A DNA stretch of 64,000 bases from Aestuariispira ectoiniformans (GTDB taxonomy: Bacteria > Pseudomonadota > Alphaproteobacteria > UBA8366 > Aestuariispiraceae), in NCBI RefSeq assembly GCF_025136295.1, contig NZ_CP062788.1, forward strand, positions 3,303,588 to 3,367,587, read 5' to 3'. How positions within the stretch are numbered: position 1 is the first letter of the stretch; every line of letters begins with the position of its first letter. The translations under genes and the position numbers were made by a program. Positions 1-9,142 of the stretch are shown in pieces. The notes beneath the pieces were generated by a model, which saw nothing but the letters and a program-made list of their open reading frames with translations, made no database searches and was not told where the DNA came from.

Positions 1-114
1 GTGCCGACCGTCTATACCTGGATCGGCGGCCTGATGATCGCCGGCAGCGCCAGCTACATCGCCTGGCGGGAATCAAGGAAAGGCAGGCCGATCAATCAGC
101 CTGCCAAAACCTGA
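1..114 (+). CDS. EamA/DMT-family transporter, C-terminal end (partial)
   Basis: Frame 1 is open from the window edge to a TGA at 112-114. It encodes 37 residues: one hydrophobic helix (YTWIGGLMIAGSASYIAWRE) followed by a short basic tail. A last helix of the form TWxGxxxIxxSxxYIAxRE is how EamA (DUF6) drug/metabolite exporters usually end. The start lies outside the window, so length and substrate cannot be judged. It converges on the TPP-enzyme gene with only 13 bases between the stops. The family call is inferred from a single helix and is therefore moderate. Confidence 0.6.
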   Translation: MPTVYTWIGGLMIAGSASYIAWRESRKGRPINQPAKT

Positions 115-127
115 CATTATCAGCCCA

Positions 128-1795
128 TTACTTTTTCAACGCCCCATCTCGGATCTGGGATAATGACGCATGCGGGGTGAGCGCCTCCGGATCAACGCGG
201 ATTTCGATCAGCGCCGGTTTGCCTGACGCCTGACAACGCTTGAAGGCGTCGGCAAACTCTTCCGTTTTGGTGACAAGCTCTCCATGCGCGCCATAGGCCT
301 TGGCCAGTTCGTGGAAATCCGGATTGTTCAACTTTGTCCCGCTGACCCGGCCGGGATATTCCCGCTCCTGATGCATGCGGATGGTGCCATACATGCCGTT
401 ATTCACCACGATGAAGATGGCAGGCAGGTCATGCTGTATGGCGGTCGCCAGTTCCTGACCATGCATCATGTAACAACCGTCGCCTGAGAAGGCGACGACG
501 GTGCGGTCGGGATGCACCTTCTTGGCCGCCACCGCCGCAGGCACGCCATAGCCCATGGAGCCGCTGGTCGGGGCCAGACAGGTCCGGTATGTGCGATAGC
601 GGTAATATCGATGCAGCCAGATGGCGTAATTCCCCGCGCCGTTGCACAGGATCGCATCTTCCGGCAGATGACCGCGTAACCAGCCGATGATCTCCCCCAT
701 CTGCACGTCGCCGGGGGACTTCAGCGTCGGTTCGGAATGTTCGACAAAATCACCACGCCCTTCGATCCGGCTCACTTTCCAGCGTTCGTCATCGACCGGC
801 GCCAGCGCCCGCGCCGCCTTGGCAAAGGAGCGGCTGTCGGCGTTGATTGCCTGGGTCGTTGCATAGACCCGGTTCAACTCCGATGCATCGGGATAGACAT
901 GAACCAGCTTCTGTTTCGGCACGGGGATATCGAACAGGCTGTAACCGCTCGACGTCATTTCCCCCAGCCGGGCCCCCACCACAAGCAGCAGGTCCGCGTT
1001 TCTGATCCGATCCGCCAACTTCGGGTTAATGCCGATCCCCACATGGCCGACATAGCATGGGTGATTATTGTCGAAATAATCCTGACAACGGAAGGATGCC
1101 CCCACCGGCAGGCCGTTCGCCGCCGCAAAGGCCATCATATCGTCCCGCGCCTCAGCCGACCATCCGCCACCGCCGACAATCACCATCGGACGGGCGGCTT
1201 CAGCCAGACGCCCGCGCAATTCTTCCATAGCCTCGGCAGACGGTGCGGTGTCGATGCGTTTATAGGCGGGCGCATCCACCACATCCGCCTCTTCCGTCAG
1301 CATGTCCTCCGGCAGGGCCAGCACCACCGGCCCCGGACGGCCCGAGGTTGCCGTATGGAAGGCACGGTTCAGATATTCCGGGATGCGCGCCGGATCGTCG
1401 ATCTGCGCCACCCATTTTGCCATTTCACCGAACATTCGACGGTAATCAATCTCCTGGAAGGCCTCACGGTCCACCATGTCCCGCGCCACCTGCCCGATCA
1501 GCAGGATCATGGGCGTCGAATCCTGGTAGGCGATATGCACGCCCGCACTTGCATTGGTCGCGCCCGGCCCGCGCGTCACCATGCAGATGCCGGGTTTGCC
1601 GGTCAGCTTGCCATAGGCATCCGCCATCATTGCCGCCCCGCCTTCCTGACGGCAGGTCACATAGTCGATCCCGCTTTCATAAAGCGCATCCAGAACGGCC
1701 AGATAACTTTCCCCCGGCACGCCAAAGGCCGTATCCACCCCATGGATTTTCAAAGCATCGACCAGAATCTGGCCTCCCATACGCGGTTCCGACAT
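128..1795 (-). CDS. Thiamine pyrophosphate-dependent enzyme, acetolactate synthase large-subunit-like
   Basis: 555 residues with the three-domain layout of the acetolactate synthase/benzoylformate decarboxylase superfamily. The N-terminal Pyr domain carries the cofactor-activating glutamate in CRQEGGAAMMADAYG (E51). A central domain follows, then a C-terminal PP domain with the TPP/Mg motif, GDG (in VVAFSGDGCYMMHGQEL) to VVNN about 25 residues later. No regulatory small-subunit (ilvN) gene follows, so this is probably a catabolic paralogue and not the biosynthetic IlvB. Oxalyl-CoA or glyoxylate-type carboligases are alternatives I cannot exclude. ATG start at 1795 with a weak GGGTGATAAG ribosome site. 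A 15-base palindrome lies 49 bases upstream. Confidence 0.82.
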   Translation of the reverse strand: MSEPRMGGQILVDALKIHGVDTAFGVPGESYLAVLDALYESGIDYVTCRQEGGAAMMADAYGKLTGKPGICMVTRGPGATNASAGVHIAYQDSTPMILLIGQVARDMVDREAFQEIDYRRMFGEMAKWVAQIDDPARIPEYLNRAFHTATSGRPGPVVLALPEDMLTEEADVVDAPAYKRIDTAPSAEAMEELRGRLAEAARPMVIVGGGGWSAEARDDMMAFAAANGLPVGASFRCQDYFDNNHPCYVGHVGIGINPKLADRIRNADLLLVVGARLGEMTSSGYSLFDIPVPKQKLVHVYPDASELNRVYATTQAINADSRSFAKAARALAPVDDERWKVSRIEGRGDFVEHSEPTLKSPGDVQMGEIIGWLRGHLPEDAILCNGAGNYAIWLHRYYRYRTYRTCLAPTSGSMGYGVPAAVAAKKVHPDRTVVAFSGDGCYMMHGQELATAIQHDLPAIFIVVNNGMYGTIRMHQEREYPGRVSGTKLNNPDFHELAKAYGAHGELVTKTEEFADAFKRCQASGKPALIEIRVDPEALTPHASLSQIRDGALKK

Positions 1796-2163
1796 CTTAT
1801 CACCCGTTAAATATCTAATTATTCCAGTTCGTTGGCCCGGAACATTGTCCCAGACAATACAATTATGACGCTCATTTTTTTGGATACAACCCGCGAGCGT
1901 GAAATGCAGGCACAGAATGACGAACCATTATGTGCTTTGCTTTGTCTCAGGTCATGAAACGTCAACATTGTCGATTTTTTTTGCGAAATGCTATCTGCCC
2001 CGCCTCAAACGAAATTTTTGAAAAATCATTCACGCTGCAGCGCAACATTTCGATTAGATGCCTTGCTAATCCCGGCAGAGTTGTTTAGACAGCGCCCCGA
2101 CGGACCAACAAACACTATTATAATACCGTCACTTCCCGTCAAATAAACCGGAAGGATTAAAAA
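1796..2163. other. Divergent intergenic region (368 bases)
   Basis: No coding frame is credible here. It should hold the promoters of the leftward TPP enzyme and the rightward universal stress gene. On the plus strand a perfect TATAAT lies at 2119-2124, but no convincing -35 hexamer sits 16-18 bases upstream, so an activator-dependent promoter is possible. The only clear symmetry element is the palindrome at 1844-1858. Base composition is AT-rich compared with the flanking genes. Confidence 0.5.
1844..1858. promoter_or_regulatory. Palindrome upstream of the TPP enzyme (candidate operator)
   Basis: Perfect inverted repeat ATTGTC-CCA-GACAAT, 49 bases upstream of the TPP-enzyme start. The ATTGT/ACAAT half-sites resemble those bound by FCD-type GntR regulators. 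A GntR/FCD gene lies 4.3 kb away (6174-6869), but linking the two is speculation. Confidence 0.35.
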
Positions 2164-2598
2164 ATGTCTGACGTCTTTATCGTTGGCACCGATGCCAGCG
2201 AGGGCTCGGAACGGGCATTGGTATTTGCTTTGGAGAGGGCAAAGCTGACCAATGCGAAAATCGACCTCGTCCATGTTCTGGAATGGTCTCCCTACAGCTT
2301 TCTGACCCCGGACGAACTGGCGGAACGCCATGCACGCCGGACGGAGGAGCTGTCCCGCGCGGAAGCAATCACCAACCCGATCGTCGAACGCGTCAGGGCC
2401 GAGGGTATCGAATGCGAAGCCGTCATTCGGTACGGCCATGTGGCGGAGACGATCTGCAAACTGGCCGAAGAACTGGATGCAAAGCAAATCTTCGTCGGAC
2501 GGACCGGGGGGTCGTCCAATCTCACCAGCCGCCTTTTCGGCTCGGTTCAGATGGCTTTGGTTCAGGCGGCGCCCGTGGCCGTCACCGTGGTGCCGTAA
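2164..2598 (+). CDS. Universal stress protein (UspA family)
   Basis: 144 residues, the normal length of a single-domain Usp. The fold begins with the beta strand FIVGTDASEGSERAL, where the Asp is the usual nucleotide-contacting residue. It ends with the ATP-binding pattern G-2x-G-9x-G(S): VGRTGGSSNLTSRLFGS, then strand VAVTVVP. An ATP-binding cytoplasmic stress protein is therefore expected. It has a clear AAGGA site before ATG 2164. The alanine symporter begins only 56 bases downstream with no terminator between, so the two are probably co-transcribed. Confidence 0.9.
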   Translation: MSDVFIVGTDASEGSERALVFALERAKLTNAKIDLVHVLEWSPYSFLTPDELAERHARRTEELSRAEAITNPIVERVRAEGIECEAVIRYGHVAETICKLAEELDAKQIFVGRTGGSSNLTSRLFGSVQMALVQAAPVAVTVVP

Positions 2599-2654
2599 CG
2601 GCCACCTCCACCATACAGCCATCAGTACGAAGAAAGAGATAGGGGTATTTCTTT

Positions 2655-4175
2655 ATGACACGTTTTCTGGCACTGGCGCTGGCCATGCTTAGCATGGTGA
2701 CCGGCACCGCCGCCCATGCGCAGGAGCAGGGCATCGACGCCGCCATCAATGACTGGATTTCTCCGGTATCCAATGCCGTGGTCTCCGTCATCTTCTATTC
2801 CGTGCCGGTCGCCGGCACACAATTTCCGCTGATCGTCGGCTGGCTTGTCCTGGCCGCCACGGTCTTTACCCTTTACATGGGTTTCATCCAGTTCCGCGGG
2901 GTCGGTCACGCCATCGACCTGGTGCGCGGCAAATATTCCGACCCGGACGATGCCGGTGAGGTCTCTCATTTCCAGGCCCTGGCAACCGCTCTTTCCGGTA
3001 CGGTCGGCCTGGGCAATATCGCAGGCGTTGCCGTTGCGGTGACCATCGGTGGCGCGGGGGCCACCTTCTGGATGATCCTGGCGGGCCTGCTTGGCATGGC
3101 CTCCAAATTCACCGAATGCACGCTGGGTGTGAAATACCGCAACGAATATGAAGACGGCACTGTTTCCGGCGGTCCGATGTATTACCTGTCCAAAGGCCTG
3201 GCCGAACGGGGGAAAACCGGCCTGGGCAAGGTGCTCGCAGTGGGCTTTGCCATCTGCTGTATCGGCGGCGCAATGGGCGGCGGCAATATGTTCCAGGCAA
3301 ATCAGGCCTATCTGCAGTTCGTCAACGTGACCGGCGGCGAGGCAAGCCTGTTCTTCGGGCGCGGCTGGCTGTTCGGCCTGATCATGGCGGCTGTTGTCGG
3401 CCTGGTCATCATCGGCGGCCTCAAATCCATCGCACGCGTGACGGAAAAGATCGTCCCCTTCATGGGCGTTCTCTATGTGCTGGCAGCCGTAGTCATCATC
3501 GCCATGAACTTTGACCAGATCGGCGCTGCTTTCCATCAGATCATCGACGGCGCCTTCACCGGCGAAGGCATTGCCGGTGGCATGGTTGGCGCATTGATCC
3601 AGGGCTTCAAACGCGCCGCCTTCTCCAACGAGGCAGGCATCGGGTCGGCCGCCATCGCGCATTCCGCCGTCCGCACCAAGGAACCCGTGACCGAAGGCTT
3701 CGTCGGCCTGCTTGAACCCTTTGTCGACACTGTCGTCGTCTGCACCATGACGGCCCTCGTCATTGTGATCACCGGCGCATTGGGCACCGAAGGCGTGTCC
3801 GGCGTGGCGCTAACGTCGCTGGCCTTTGAAAGTGTAAATGGCTGGTTCCCGTATATCCTGGCACTGGCGGTCATTCTTTTCGCCTTCTCCACCATGATTT
3901 CCTGGTCCTACTACGGCCTGAAGGCCTGGACCTATCTGTTCGGGGAAACGAAAGGTTCCGCCCTTGTCTTCAAGCTGCTGTTCTGTATCTTCGTCGTGAT
4001 CGGCTCTTCCATGAGCCTGGGTCCGGTGATCGACTTTTCAGACAGCATGATTTTCGCCATGGGCATTTTCAACATCATCGGCCTCTATCTGCTGATGCCG
4101 GTGGTGAAGCGGGAACTGACCGGCTATATGCGCCGCGTCAAATCCGGTGAGATCAGGCAATACGCAAAAGCCTGA
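2655..4175 (+). CDS. Alanine/glycine:cation symporter (AGCS family)
   Basis: 506-residue inner-membrane carrier expected to import alanine or glycine with Na+ (or H+). An N-terminal hydrophobic segment ending AHAQEQ (about residues 1-24) looks like a cleavable signal, as in several proteobacterial AGCS proteins. The family signature region [18 protein letters not shown] is present at about 115-135, followed by about ten membrane helices and the conserved stretch [19 protein letters not shown] 2655 has an AGGGG site. It is followed by a strong terminator at 4199-4230 and probably forms a two-gene unit with the upstream stress protein. Confidence 0.92.
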   Translation: MTRFLALALAMLSMVTGTAAHAQEQGIDAAINDWISPVSNAVVSVIFYSVPVAGTQFPLIVGWLVLAATVFTLYMGFIQFRGVGHAIDLVRGKYSDPDDAGEVSHFQALATALSGTVGLGNIAGVAVAVTIGGAGATFWMILAGLLGMASKFTECTLGVKYRNEYEDGTVSGGPMYYLSKGLAERGKTGLGKVLAVGFAICCIGGAMGGGNMFQANQAYLQFVNVTGGEASLFFGRGWLFGLIMAAVVGLVIIGGLKSIARVTEKIVPFMGVLYVLAAVVIIAMNFDQIGAAFHQIIDGAFTGEGIAGGMVGALIQGFKRAAFSNEAGIGSAAIAHSAVRTKEPVTEGFVGLLEPFVDTVVVCTMTALVIVITGALGTEGVSGVALTSLAFESVNGWFPYILALAVILFAFSTMISWSYYGLKAWTYLFGETKGSALVFKLLFCIFVVIGSSMSLGPVIDFSDSMIFAMGIFNIIGLYLLMPVVKRELTGYMRRVKSGEIRQYAKA

Positions 4176-4198
4176 GAGTAACGCCTTGATACAAAGGG

Positions 4199-4230
4199 AA
4201 AAGGCCCGAAACAATGTCGGGCCTTTTTTT
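4199..4230 (+). terminator. Rho-independent terminator after the AGCS gene
   Basis: AAAAGGCCCGA, a short loop and TCGGGCCTTTT form a GC-rich stem, followed by a run of eight T. It closes the usp-AGCS unit and lies just before the end of the convergent gene at 4247. Confidence 0.9.
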
Positions 4231-4246
4231 TATTGATTACTTGCAC

Positions 4247-4621
4247 CTAATGCGTCGTCGGCGCTTCATTGATGACAACCTGCGGCTCTGTATATTCCTC
4301 GTCAGGCTTCATATTCTGCTTTTCCAACAGCAGTACCTTGGGAATATGCATATGTGCGGCCAGTTCGTTATATTCTTCGATCAGCTCCGACGCTTTACGA
4401 TGAATCTGGCGCATATACCCCATGGGATTGCGCAGTTCCCAATGTTCCGGCGACCAGATCATGCGGCCCTTGGACTGCATATGCCTCAGATAGCTGGGTG
4501 ACGCCCAAATCTCGCCGGATTCCTGTGATTCATGGTAGAACCACAAGCCTTCCTCTTCCGCCTTTTTATACAGGGGCTCTAGGCTCATCATGATGGCTTG
4601 TGCCTGGATGTCCTTACTCAT
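4247..4621 (-). CDS. Conserved-looking hypothetical protein, 124 residues
   Basis: I do not recognise the family. ATG 4621 is chosen over an in-frame start 48 bases upstream because a good GGAGG site precedes it by the right distance. The product is a soluble, charged protein (MSKDIQAQAIMMSL...), rich in Trp, Tyr, Met and His: GLWFYHESQESGEIWASP, MIWSPEHWELRNPMGYM. A helical middle (IHRKASELIEEYNELAAHM) follows, then an acidic tail. There is no signal peptide or membrane segment. It stands alone between a terminator and the divergent caspase-like gene, so context gives no function. Confidence 0.7.
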   Translation of the reverse strand: MSKDIQAQAIMMSLEPLYKKAEEEGLWFYHESQESGEIWASPSYLRHMQSKGRMIWSPEHWELRNPMGYMRQIHRKASELIEEYNELAAHMHIPKVLLLEKQNMKPDEEYTEPQVVINEAPTTH

Positions 4622-4906
4622 GGCCGTCCTCCGCTGTTCATGCCGGAAACTATATTTTCGATTATCCAACGAAATGATTCACATGTAAATTCCATAGATC
4701 ACTACATATGTATTTTTTCGATACGCCTTCAAAATTAAGTCTCAGACCTAACGCAGTAACATCAGAGGCTAATCCTGCCCTACTACGAACGCAGTCATGT
4801 CGAAAATTCTCTCGCTCAATTGACTGCCAATCCTCTCATAGCCCTACCCTCCAAGGTCCGGTTCGGTTAAAATTGCGACCTTAAGTATTTTGTAACAGGT
4901 ACCATA

Positions 4907-6073
4907 ATGAAGCGTCTCATTCCGCTGTTTGTATCGACAGTCCTGGCAGCCACGCCCCTCACCGCACGGGCCGACCAGAACGGTGTCGCGGTGATCATCG
5001 GGAACGGGACATATGAAAACGGTATCCCCGGCGTGGATTTTGCCGATCGTGACGCAGAAGCAATGCACCGCTTCGTTGCCGATATCCTCGGATATCAGGA
5101 GCGCAATATCATTGATCTGCGCGATGCCGGGAAGGCCGAATTCGAAGCCATCTTCGGCAACGAGCGCAGCTATAAGGGCCAGGTTTGGCAGTATATCCGG
5201 CCCGATGGTTCATCAGACGTGACCGTCTTTTATTCGGGCCACGGCGCCCCCGGCCTCACCGATGGCCGCGGCTATCTGCTGCCGGTGGATGCCAATGCCG
5301 ACAAGGCGGAGATCAACGGTTACCCCATCGACCTTCTTTATAAAAATCTCGGCAGCCTGGATACCAGATCGGTTACCGTTTTCCTCGATTCATGCTTTTC
5401 CGGGGAAAGTGCCGGAGGGCCTTTGCTGAATGCGGCTTCTCCCGTTTTTGTCCGTCCGGCCCTGCCCGGCGCGGGTGATGGCATGACGGTGCTGACCGCC
5501 GCAACCGGTGAACAGCTCGCCTCCTGGGACCTGACGGCCCGCTACGGGTTGTTTACAAATCACTTGCTGGACGCGCTTTATGGTGCCGCCGACAGCAACG
5601 CCGATGGCAAGGTCACGGCCCGGGAAGCCAAGCTGTATCTGGACGACAAGATGACCTATGCCGCCCGCCGCAGTTATGGCAGAGAGCAGATTGCCTCCCT
5701 CTATGGTGATGGCGACACAATCCTGTCGCAGGCCTCTTACGGCGGAACCTTCGCCGAACGACCGGCATTGACGCCGTCACTGGCAAAGGTGGACCCGACA
5801 GAAGACAGTCAGGACATCCAGCCGGTGGAAACAGCCGTAACACCACTACCGCCGCCACAGCCCATCATTATCATCCGGGCTCCCGACAGGGACGCCGTTC
5901 CGGAGAAACGGGTAAAACAAGCCTGGAAACAACGACCTCCACGGTCAACAAAGGCCTGGCTCCCGAAGGATAAGAAAAAGAAATGGACCCCGCCGGGACA
6001 GCGTAAATCCGCCAAAAGACGGGATGACAAAAAGAAGCAAGGCTGGATACCGCCCGGCCTCCGGCGCGACTGA
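4907..6073 (+). CDS. Secreted caspase-like (peptidase C14) protein with EF-hand-type loop
   Basis: 388 residues. A signal peptide (residues 1-22, LTARA-DQ) points to export. The caspase-hemoglobinase fold follows, with catalytic His112 in FYSGHGAPG and Cys163 in VFLDSCFSG. At 229-240 the segment DSNADGKVTARE matches a 12-residue EF-hand calcium loop (acidic or polar ligands at 1, 3, 5 and 12), placed between the p20-like core and the end of the fold. The C-terminal 80 residues are Pro/Lys/Arg-rich and disordered, with two WxPPGxR units. Such metacaspase-like proteins cleave after basic residues in characterised cases. The substrate here is unknown. Calcium control is an inference from the loop. 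Confidence 0.82.
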   Translation: MKRLIPLFVSTVLAATPLTARADQNGVAVIIGNGTYENGIPGVDFADRDAEAMHRFVADILGYQERNIIDLRDAGKAEFEAIFGNERSYKGQVWQYIRPDGSSDVTVFYSGHGAPGLTDGRGYLLPVDANADKAEINGYPIDLLYKNLGSLDTRSVTVFLDSCFSGESAGGPLLNAASPVFVRPALPGAGDGMTVLTAATGEQLASWDLTARYGLFTNHLLDALYGAADSNADGKVTAREAKLYLDDKMTYAARRSYGREQIASLYGDGDTILSQASYGGTFAERPALTPSLAKVDPTEDSQDIQPVETAVTPLPPPQPIIIIRAPDRDAVPEKRVKQAWKQRPPRSTKAWLPKDKKKKWTPPGQRKSAKRRDDKKKQGWIPPGLRRD

Positions 6074-6105
6074 CCGGCATTTTTGCTGCGATGCGCATTT
6101 TTCTT

Positions 6106-6115
6106 TGTGATCACA
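6106..6115. promoter_or_regulatory. Short palindrome upstream of gntR
   Basis: TGTGATCACA is a perfect 10-base palindrome, 58 bases before the GntR start. It could be an autoregulatory site, but it is short enough to occur by chance. Confidence 0.25.
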
Positions 6116-6173
6116 TAGCAGCCGTTCTACATTGGCAGATATCTTTGTTAGTTTGCTTTGGAGAATATGCTTC

Positions 6174-6869
6174 ATGTCATCCCTGACGGATGCCATCCAA
6201 TTGATCAGCGGTAACCGCCCGGACCACCTTACGCTTCAGGAACAGGTCTACCAGCGCCTTCGGCTGGACATCATGACCGGGCGCTTCATTCCCGGCAAGT
6301 CGGTCACTATTCGTGGCCTGGCCGAAGAGCTGGGCACGAGCCCCATGCCGGTACGCGAAGCCCTGCGCCGCCTTGTGGCCGAACGGGCGCTGGCCCTGCT
6401 GCCGAACCGGCGCGTCGCGGTCCCGGAAATGACGGCAGAAAAATACCGCGAACTGGCGGACGCCCGTATCGCCCTGGAACCCCTGGCCGCACGCCGGGCG
6501 TTAGACCATCTGGACGACAAGATGCTGGAGCGGCTGCGCTTTATCGATTCGGAAGTGGATGAAGGCATCCGCCTGGACGATGTGGAACTTTACCTGCGGA
6601 AAAACATGGAGTTCCACTTCACGCTTTACCGGGCTGGCACCTCCGAAGTGATCATGCCATTGATCGAAAGCCTGTGGCTGCAGATCGGCCCCTTCCTGTA
6701 TCTGGCACAGAAGCGCACCGGCCTGGGCACGGTCGAAGACCAGCATCATGCGGCCCTGCGCGCCATTGAGGCCAAAGATGCCGATGCGCTGACAGAGGCG
6801 ATCCATCTCGACATCCTGGACGGCGTCAACCGCATGCCGGACAGCGAATTCGCCCAGAAGAGCGCCTGA
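6174..6869 (+). CDS. GntR-family transcriptional regulator, FCD (FadR-like) subfamily
   Basis: 231 residues from ATG 6174, chosen over an upstream in-frame start because GGAGA precedes it by 9 bases. The N-terminal winged helix shows the GntR pattern (YQRLRLDIMTGRFIPG, then EELGTSPMPVREALRRL). The C-terminal all-helical FCD domain has metal/ligand-type residues: Asp in LADARIALEP, His in NMEFHFTLY and His in EDQHHAAL. These regulators bind organic acids or amino acids and usually repress nearby catabolic genes. No obvious target operon is adjacent; a remote link to the TPP enzyme is possible. Confidence 0.88.
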   Translation: MSSLTDAIQLISGNRPDHLTLQEQVYQRLRLDIMTGRFIPGKSVTIRGLAEELGTSPMPVREALRRLVAERALALLPNRRVAVPEMTAEKYRELADARIALEPLAARRALDHLDDKMLERLRFIDSEVDEGIRLDDVELYLRKNMEFHFTLYRAGTSEVIMPLIESLWLQIGPFLYLAQKRTGLGTVEDQHHAALRAIEAKDADALTEAIHLDILDGVNRMPDSEFAQKSA

Positions 6870-6892
6870 CCCGATCAGGCATCAGGCAAAGG

Positions 6893-6916
6893 AAAAGGGC
6901 GGCCTGAAAGCCGCCC
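6893..6916 (-). terminator. Terminator of the chemoreceptor gene
   Basis: GGGCGGC-6-GCCGCCC hairpin, with a run of four T on the minus-strand side. It lies between convergent gntR and the chemoreceptor; read from the plus strand it lacks a proper T tract. Confidence 0.75.
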
Positions 6917-6939
6917 CTTCCCTCTCTCCCTCGTACAAC

Positions 6940-8946
6940 TCACGCAGCCTTGATATCGCTGATATAGCTGTTGATTTCCTGCTGCAGGCGATCCGACTGG
7001 CTGCGCAGCAGTTCCACGGCCTGTACCACGGAATTGGACGCGCTGCCGGTCTGTTCCGCCGCAGCCGCCACACCCTGGATATTGCTGGTAACCTCGTCCA
7101 CACCATGGGCGGCCTGGTCCACATTGCGTGAAATTTCATTGGTCGCCGCCAGTTGCTGCTCAACCGCCGCAGCGATGCTGCTGGAAATCTGATCGATTTC
7201 CGTGATGGTATTGACGATGCCTTCCATCGCCGAAACCGCCCCGGTAGTCTCGTTTTGAATGCCGCCGATCTGGCTGCTTATTTCATCCGTCGCCCGTGCT
7301 GTCTGCTGTGCGAGGCTTTTCACCTCTTCGGCAACGACTGCGAATCCCTTACCGGCATCACCGGCACGGGCGGCCTCGATCGTGGCATTCAGCGCCAGCA
7401 GGTTGGTTTGCTCGGCAATCTCGGTAATCAGGCCGACCACCTGTCCGATCTTTTGCGATGCTTCCGCCAGGGTCCTGACCGTATCGTTGGTGCGGCGCAC
7501 CTGGGATACCGCCTCGCTGGCAACTTCAGAGGCCTTGGCGACCTGACCACTGATTTCCGTGATTGAAGCACTCAATTCATCGGTTGCGGCGGCAACGGTC
7601 TGCACATTCGCCGAGGTTTCCTGGGAGGCCGAGGAGACCGCAGTGGACTGGCGGTCCGTTTCCGTGGCGGCAGAAGACATGATCCCGGAGGTTTCCTCCA
7701 TGGAGGCAAGCGCGCCCGTAACCTCGACAATGGCATCCTTGACGGAGTTGTCGAAACGCTGCGTGCGATCCTCCACGCGCTTCACGCGGGCCTCCCGCTC
7801 CGCCCGCTGACGTTCCTGTTCTTCTTCCAGCCGCCTGTTTTCAATCAGTTTGTCTTTGAATATCCGCATGGCCTGGGCCATACGCCCCACCTCATCCTTG
7901 CGGCTTTCCCCGTGAATATCGACCTCCAGGTTGCCTTCCGACAACGAGGCCATCCCGTTCGTCAGGGAAACAACCGGACGGCTGATCCCACGACCGATCA
8001 AGGTGGACAGCAGCAAAACAACGATGATCACCACCACGATGGTCACGGCACCGATGAGGTTAACCGTGCGGCTTGTCGCATTGAAGGCATCCAGCGCCGC
8101 CACATATGCCGCCTCGCTTTCGCCTACCAGTTTTTCAAGCCTCGGCTCGGCGACGGCGAATATCTCGCTCAACTTCGTTTCCTCTTCGACGATCGCCAAT
8201 CGTGCCGCCGCCAGTTTTTTGAAACCGTCGTGATAGGACTGCATAAGCTTGGTGATTTCCGCCTTCTCGGCATCGGGAATATCGGAGGCGACCAGTCCTT
8301 TGGTAAATTCCGAAAGCCGGTCATCCATCCGTCCGACATATTTATCCGCCAGCCGCAGAAGGAAATCCTTCTCATGGCGACGCATCATCAGCATGGTCAC
8401 CGTCAGGTTGTCTTTTTTATGCTTATTCAGACGGTCTTCCACGTCGTGAACGGCATCCCGCAACGTGCCCCGAAGGCCTTCTTCTTCGTTGAGCCCCATC
8501 GCCTGCCAGGATTTCACGATCTGCTGGAATTGCGTGACATAGTCGTCGAAAGACGTCTCGATCGCGCCAATTTCTGCAACGGCATTGGCTGTTTCCGCGT
8601 GAATTTGCGGGAAGTCGGACATCGCGCCTTCGTGGCTGCGCAGCAATGTTTCCAGTTCCCCCAACTCCTGATGGATTTTGTTGGAAATCTCGGTATGCGC
8701 GTTGGCGTACTTCATGTCCTTGCGCGCCAGAAAGTCTTTCTCGCGACGGCGTTCGTTCAAAAATTCATATTTGATCGACTGCGTGAGATTGCGTGCCTTG
8801 GTGTGCAGGCTAAGCTCGTCCTGCAAGCTGCCAAGCCGCATGGACCCAAAAAACACCACACCACCGATAAGCAGGAAACCAACCAGCGACAATATACCAA
8901 TCAGCATGATCTGTTGGGATATTCTCCAGTTTGCAAGAAACGACAT
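6940..8946 (-). CDS. Methyl-accepting chemotaxis protein with HBM-type sensor domain
   Basis: 668 residues. TM1 lies at about 12-35. A roughly 255-residue periplasmic helical region carries two copies of an RRxEKDFLxRxDxKY-like motif ([15 protein letters not shown] and [15 protein letters not shown]), characteristic of the helical bimodular (HBM) sensor. TM2 lies at about 294-317, followed by HAMP and a full signalling domain with the hairpin tip [21 protein letters not shown] receptors such as Pseudomonas McpS sense TCA intermediates or other organic acids, so a similar ligand is likely but unproven. No CheB/CheR-tethering pentapeptide is seen at the C-terminus (ISDIKAA). The start has an AGAGGT site. 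Confidence 0.9.
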   Translation of the reverse strand: MSFLANWRISQQIMLIGILSLVGFLLIGGVVFFGSMRLGSLQDELSLHTKARNLTQSIKYEFLNERRREKDFLARKDMKYANAHTEISNKIHQELGELETLLRSHEGAMSDFPQIHAETANAVAEIGAIETSFDDYVTQFQQIVKSWQAMGLNEEEGLRGTLRDAVHDVEDRLNKHKKDNLTVTMLMMRRHEKDFLLRLADKYVGRMDDRLSEFTKGLVASDIPDAEKAEITKLMQSYHDGFKKLAAARLAIVEEETKLSEIFAVAEPRLEKLVGESEAAYVAALDAFNATSRTVNLIGAVTIVVVIIVVLLLSTLIGRGISRPVVSLTNGMASLSEGNLEVDIHGESRKDEVGRMAQAMRIFKDKLIENRRLEEEQERQRAEREARVKRVEDRTQRFDNSVKDAIVEVTGALASMEETSGIMSSAATETDRQSTAVSSASQETSANVQTVAAATDELSASITEISGQVAKASEVASEAVSQVRRTNDTVRTLAEASQKIGQVVGLITEIAEQTNLLALNATIEAARAGDAGKGFAVVAEEVKSLAQQTARATDEISSQIGGIQNETTGAVSAMEGIVNTITEIDQISSSIAAAVEQQLAATNEISRNVDQAAHGVDEVTSNIQGVAAAAEQTGSASNSVVQAVELLRSQSDRLQQEINSYISDIKAA

Positions 8947-9085
8947 CGTGACCTCTTTTCACATCCAGAAGCCCCCCCGGAACGCTGGACCGTCCAGCCA
9001 CGACAATCCACACGTCGCCCTAAGCAAACGTTTCGCGAAACTAGCCCCACGAGCCTTAAAATCCGCTTAACAGAATGCAATTCTT

Positions 9086-9115
9086 AAAAAAAAAAGGGAT
9101 GGCACAGGCCATCCC
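9086..9115 (-). terminator. Terminator of the aromatic aminotransferase gene
   Basis: GGGATGGC-ACAG-GCCATCCC stem (9096-9115), followed on the minus strand by a run of ten T. It ends the aminotransferase transcript. Confidence 0.9.
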
Positions 9116-9142
9116 CCTTACTCATCCAATCGGAAGCAACGA

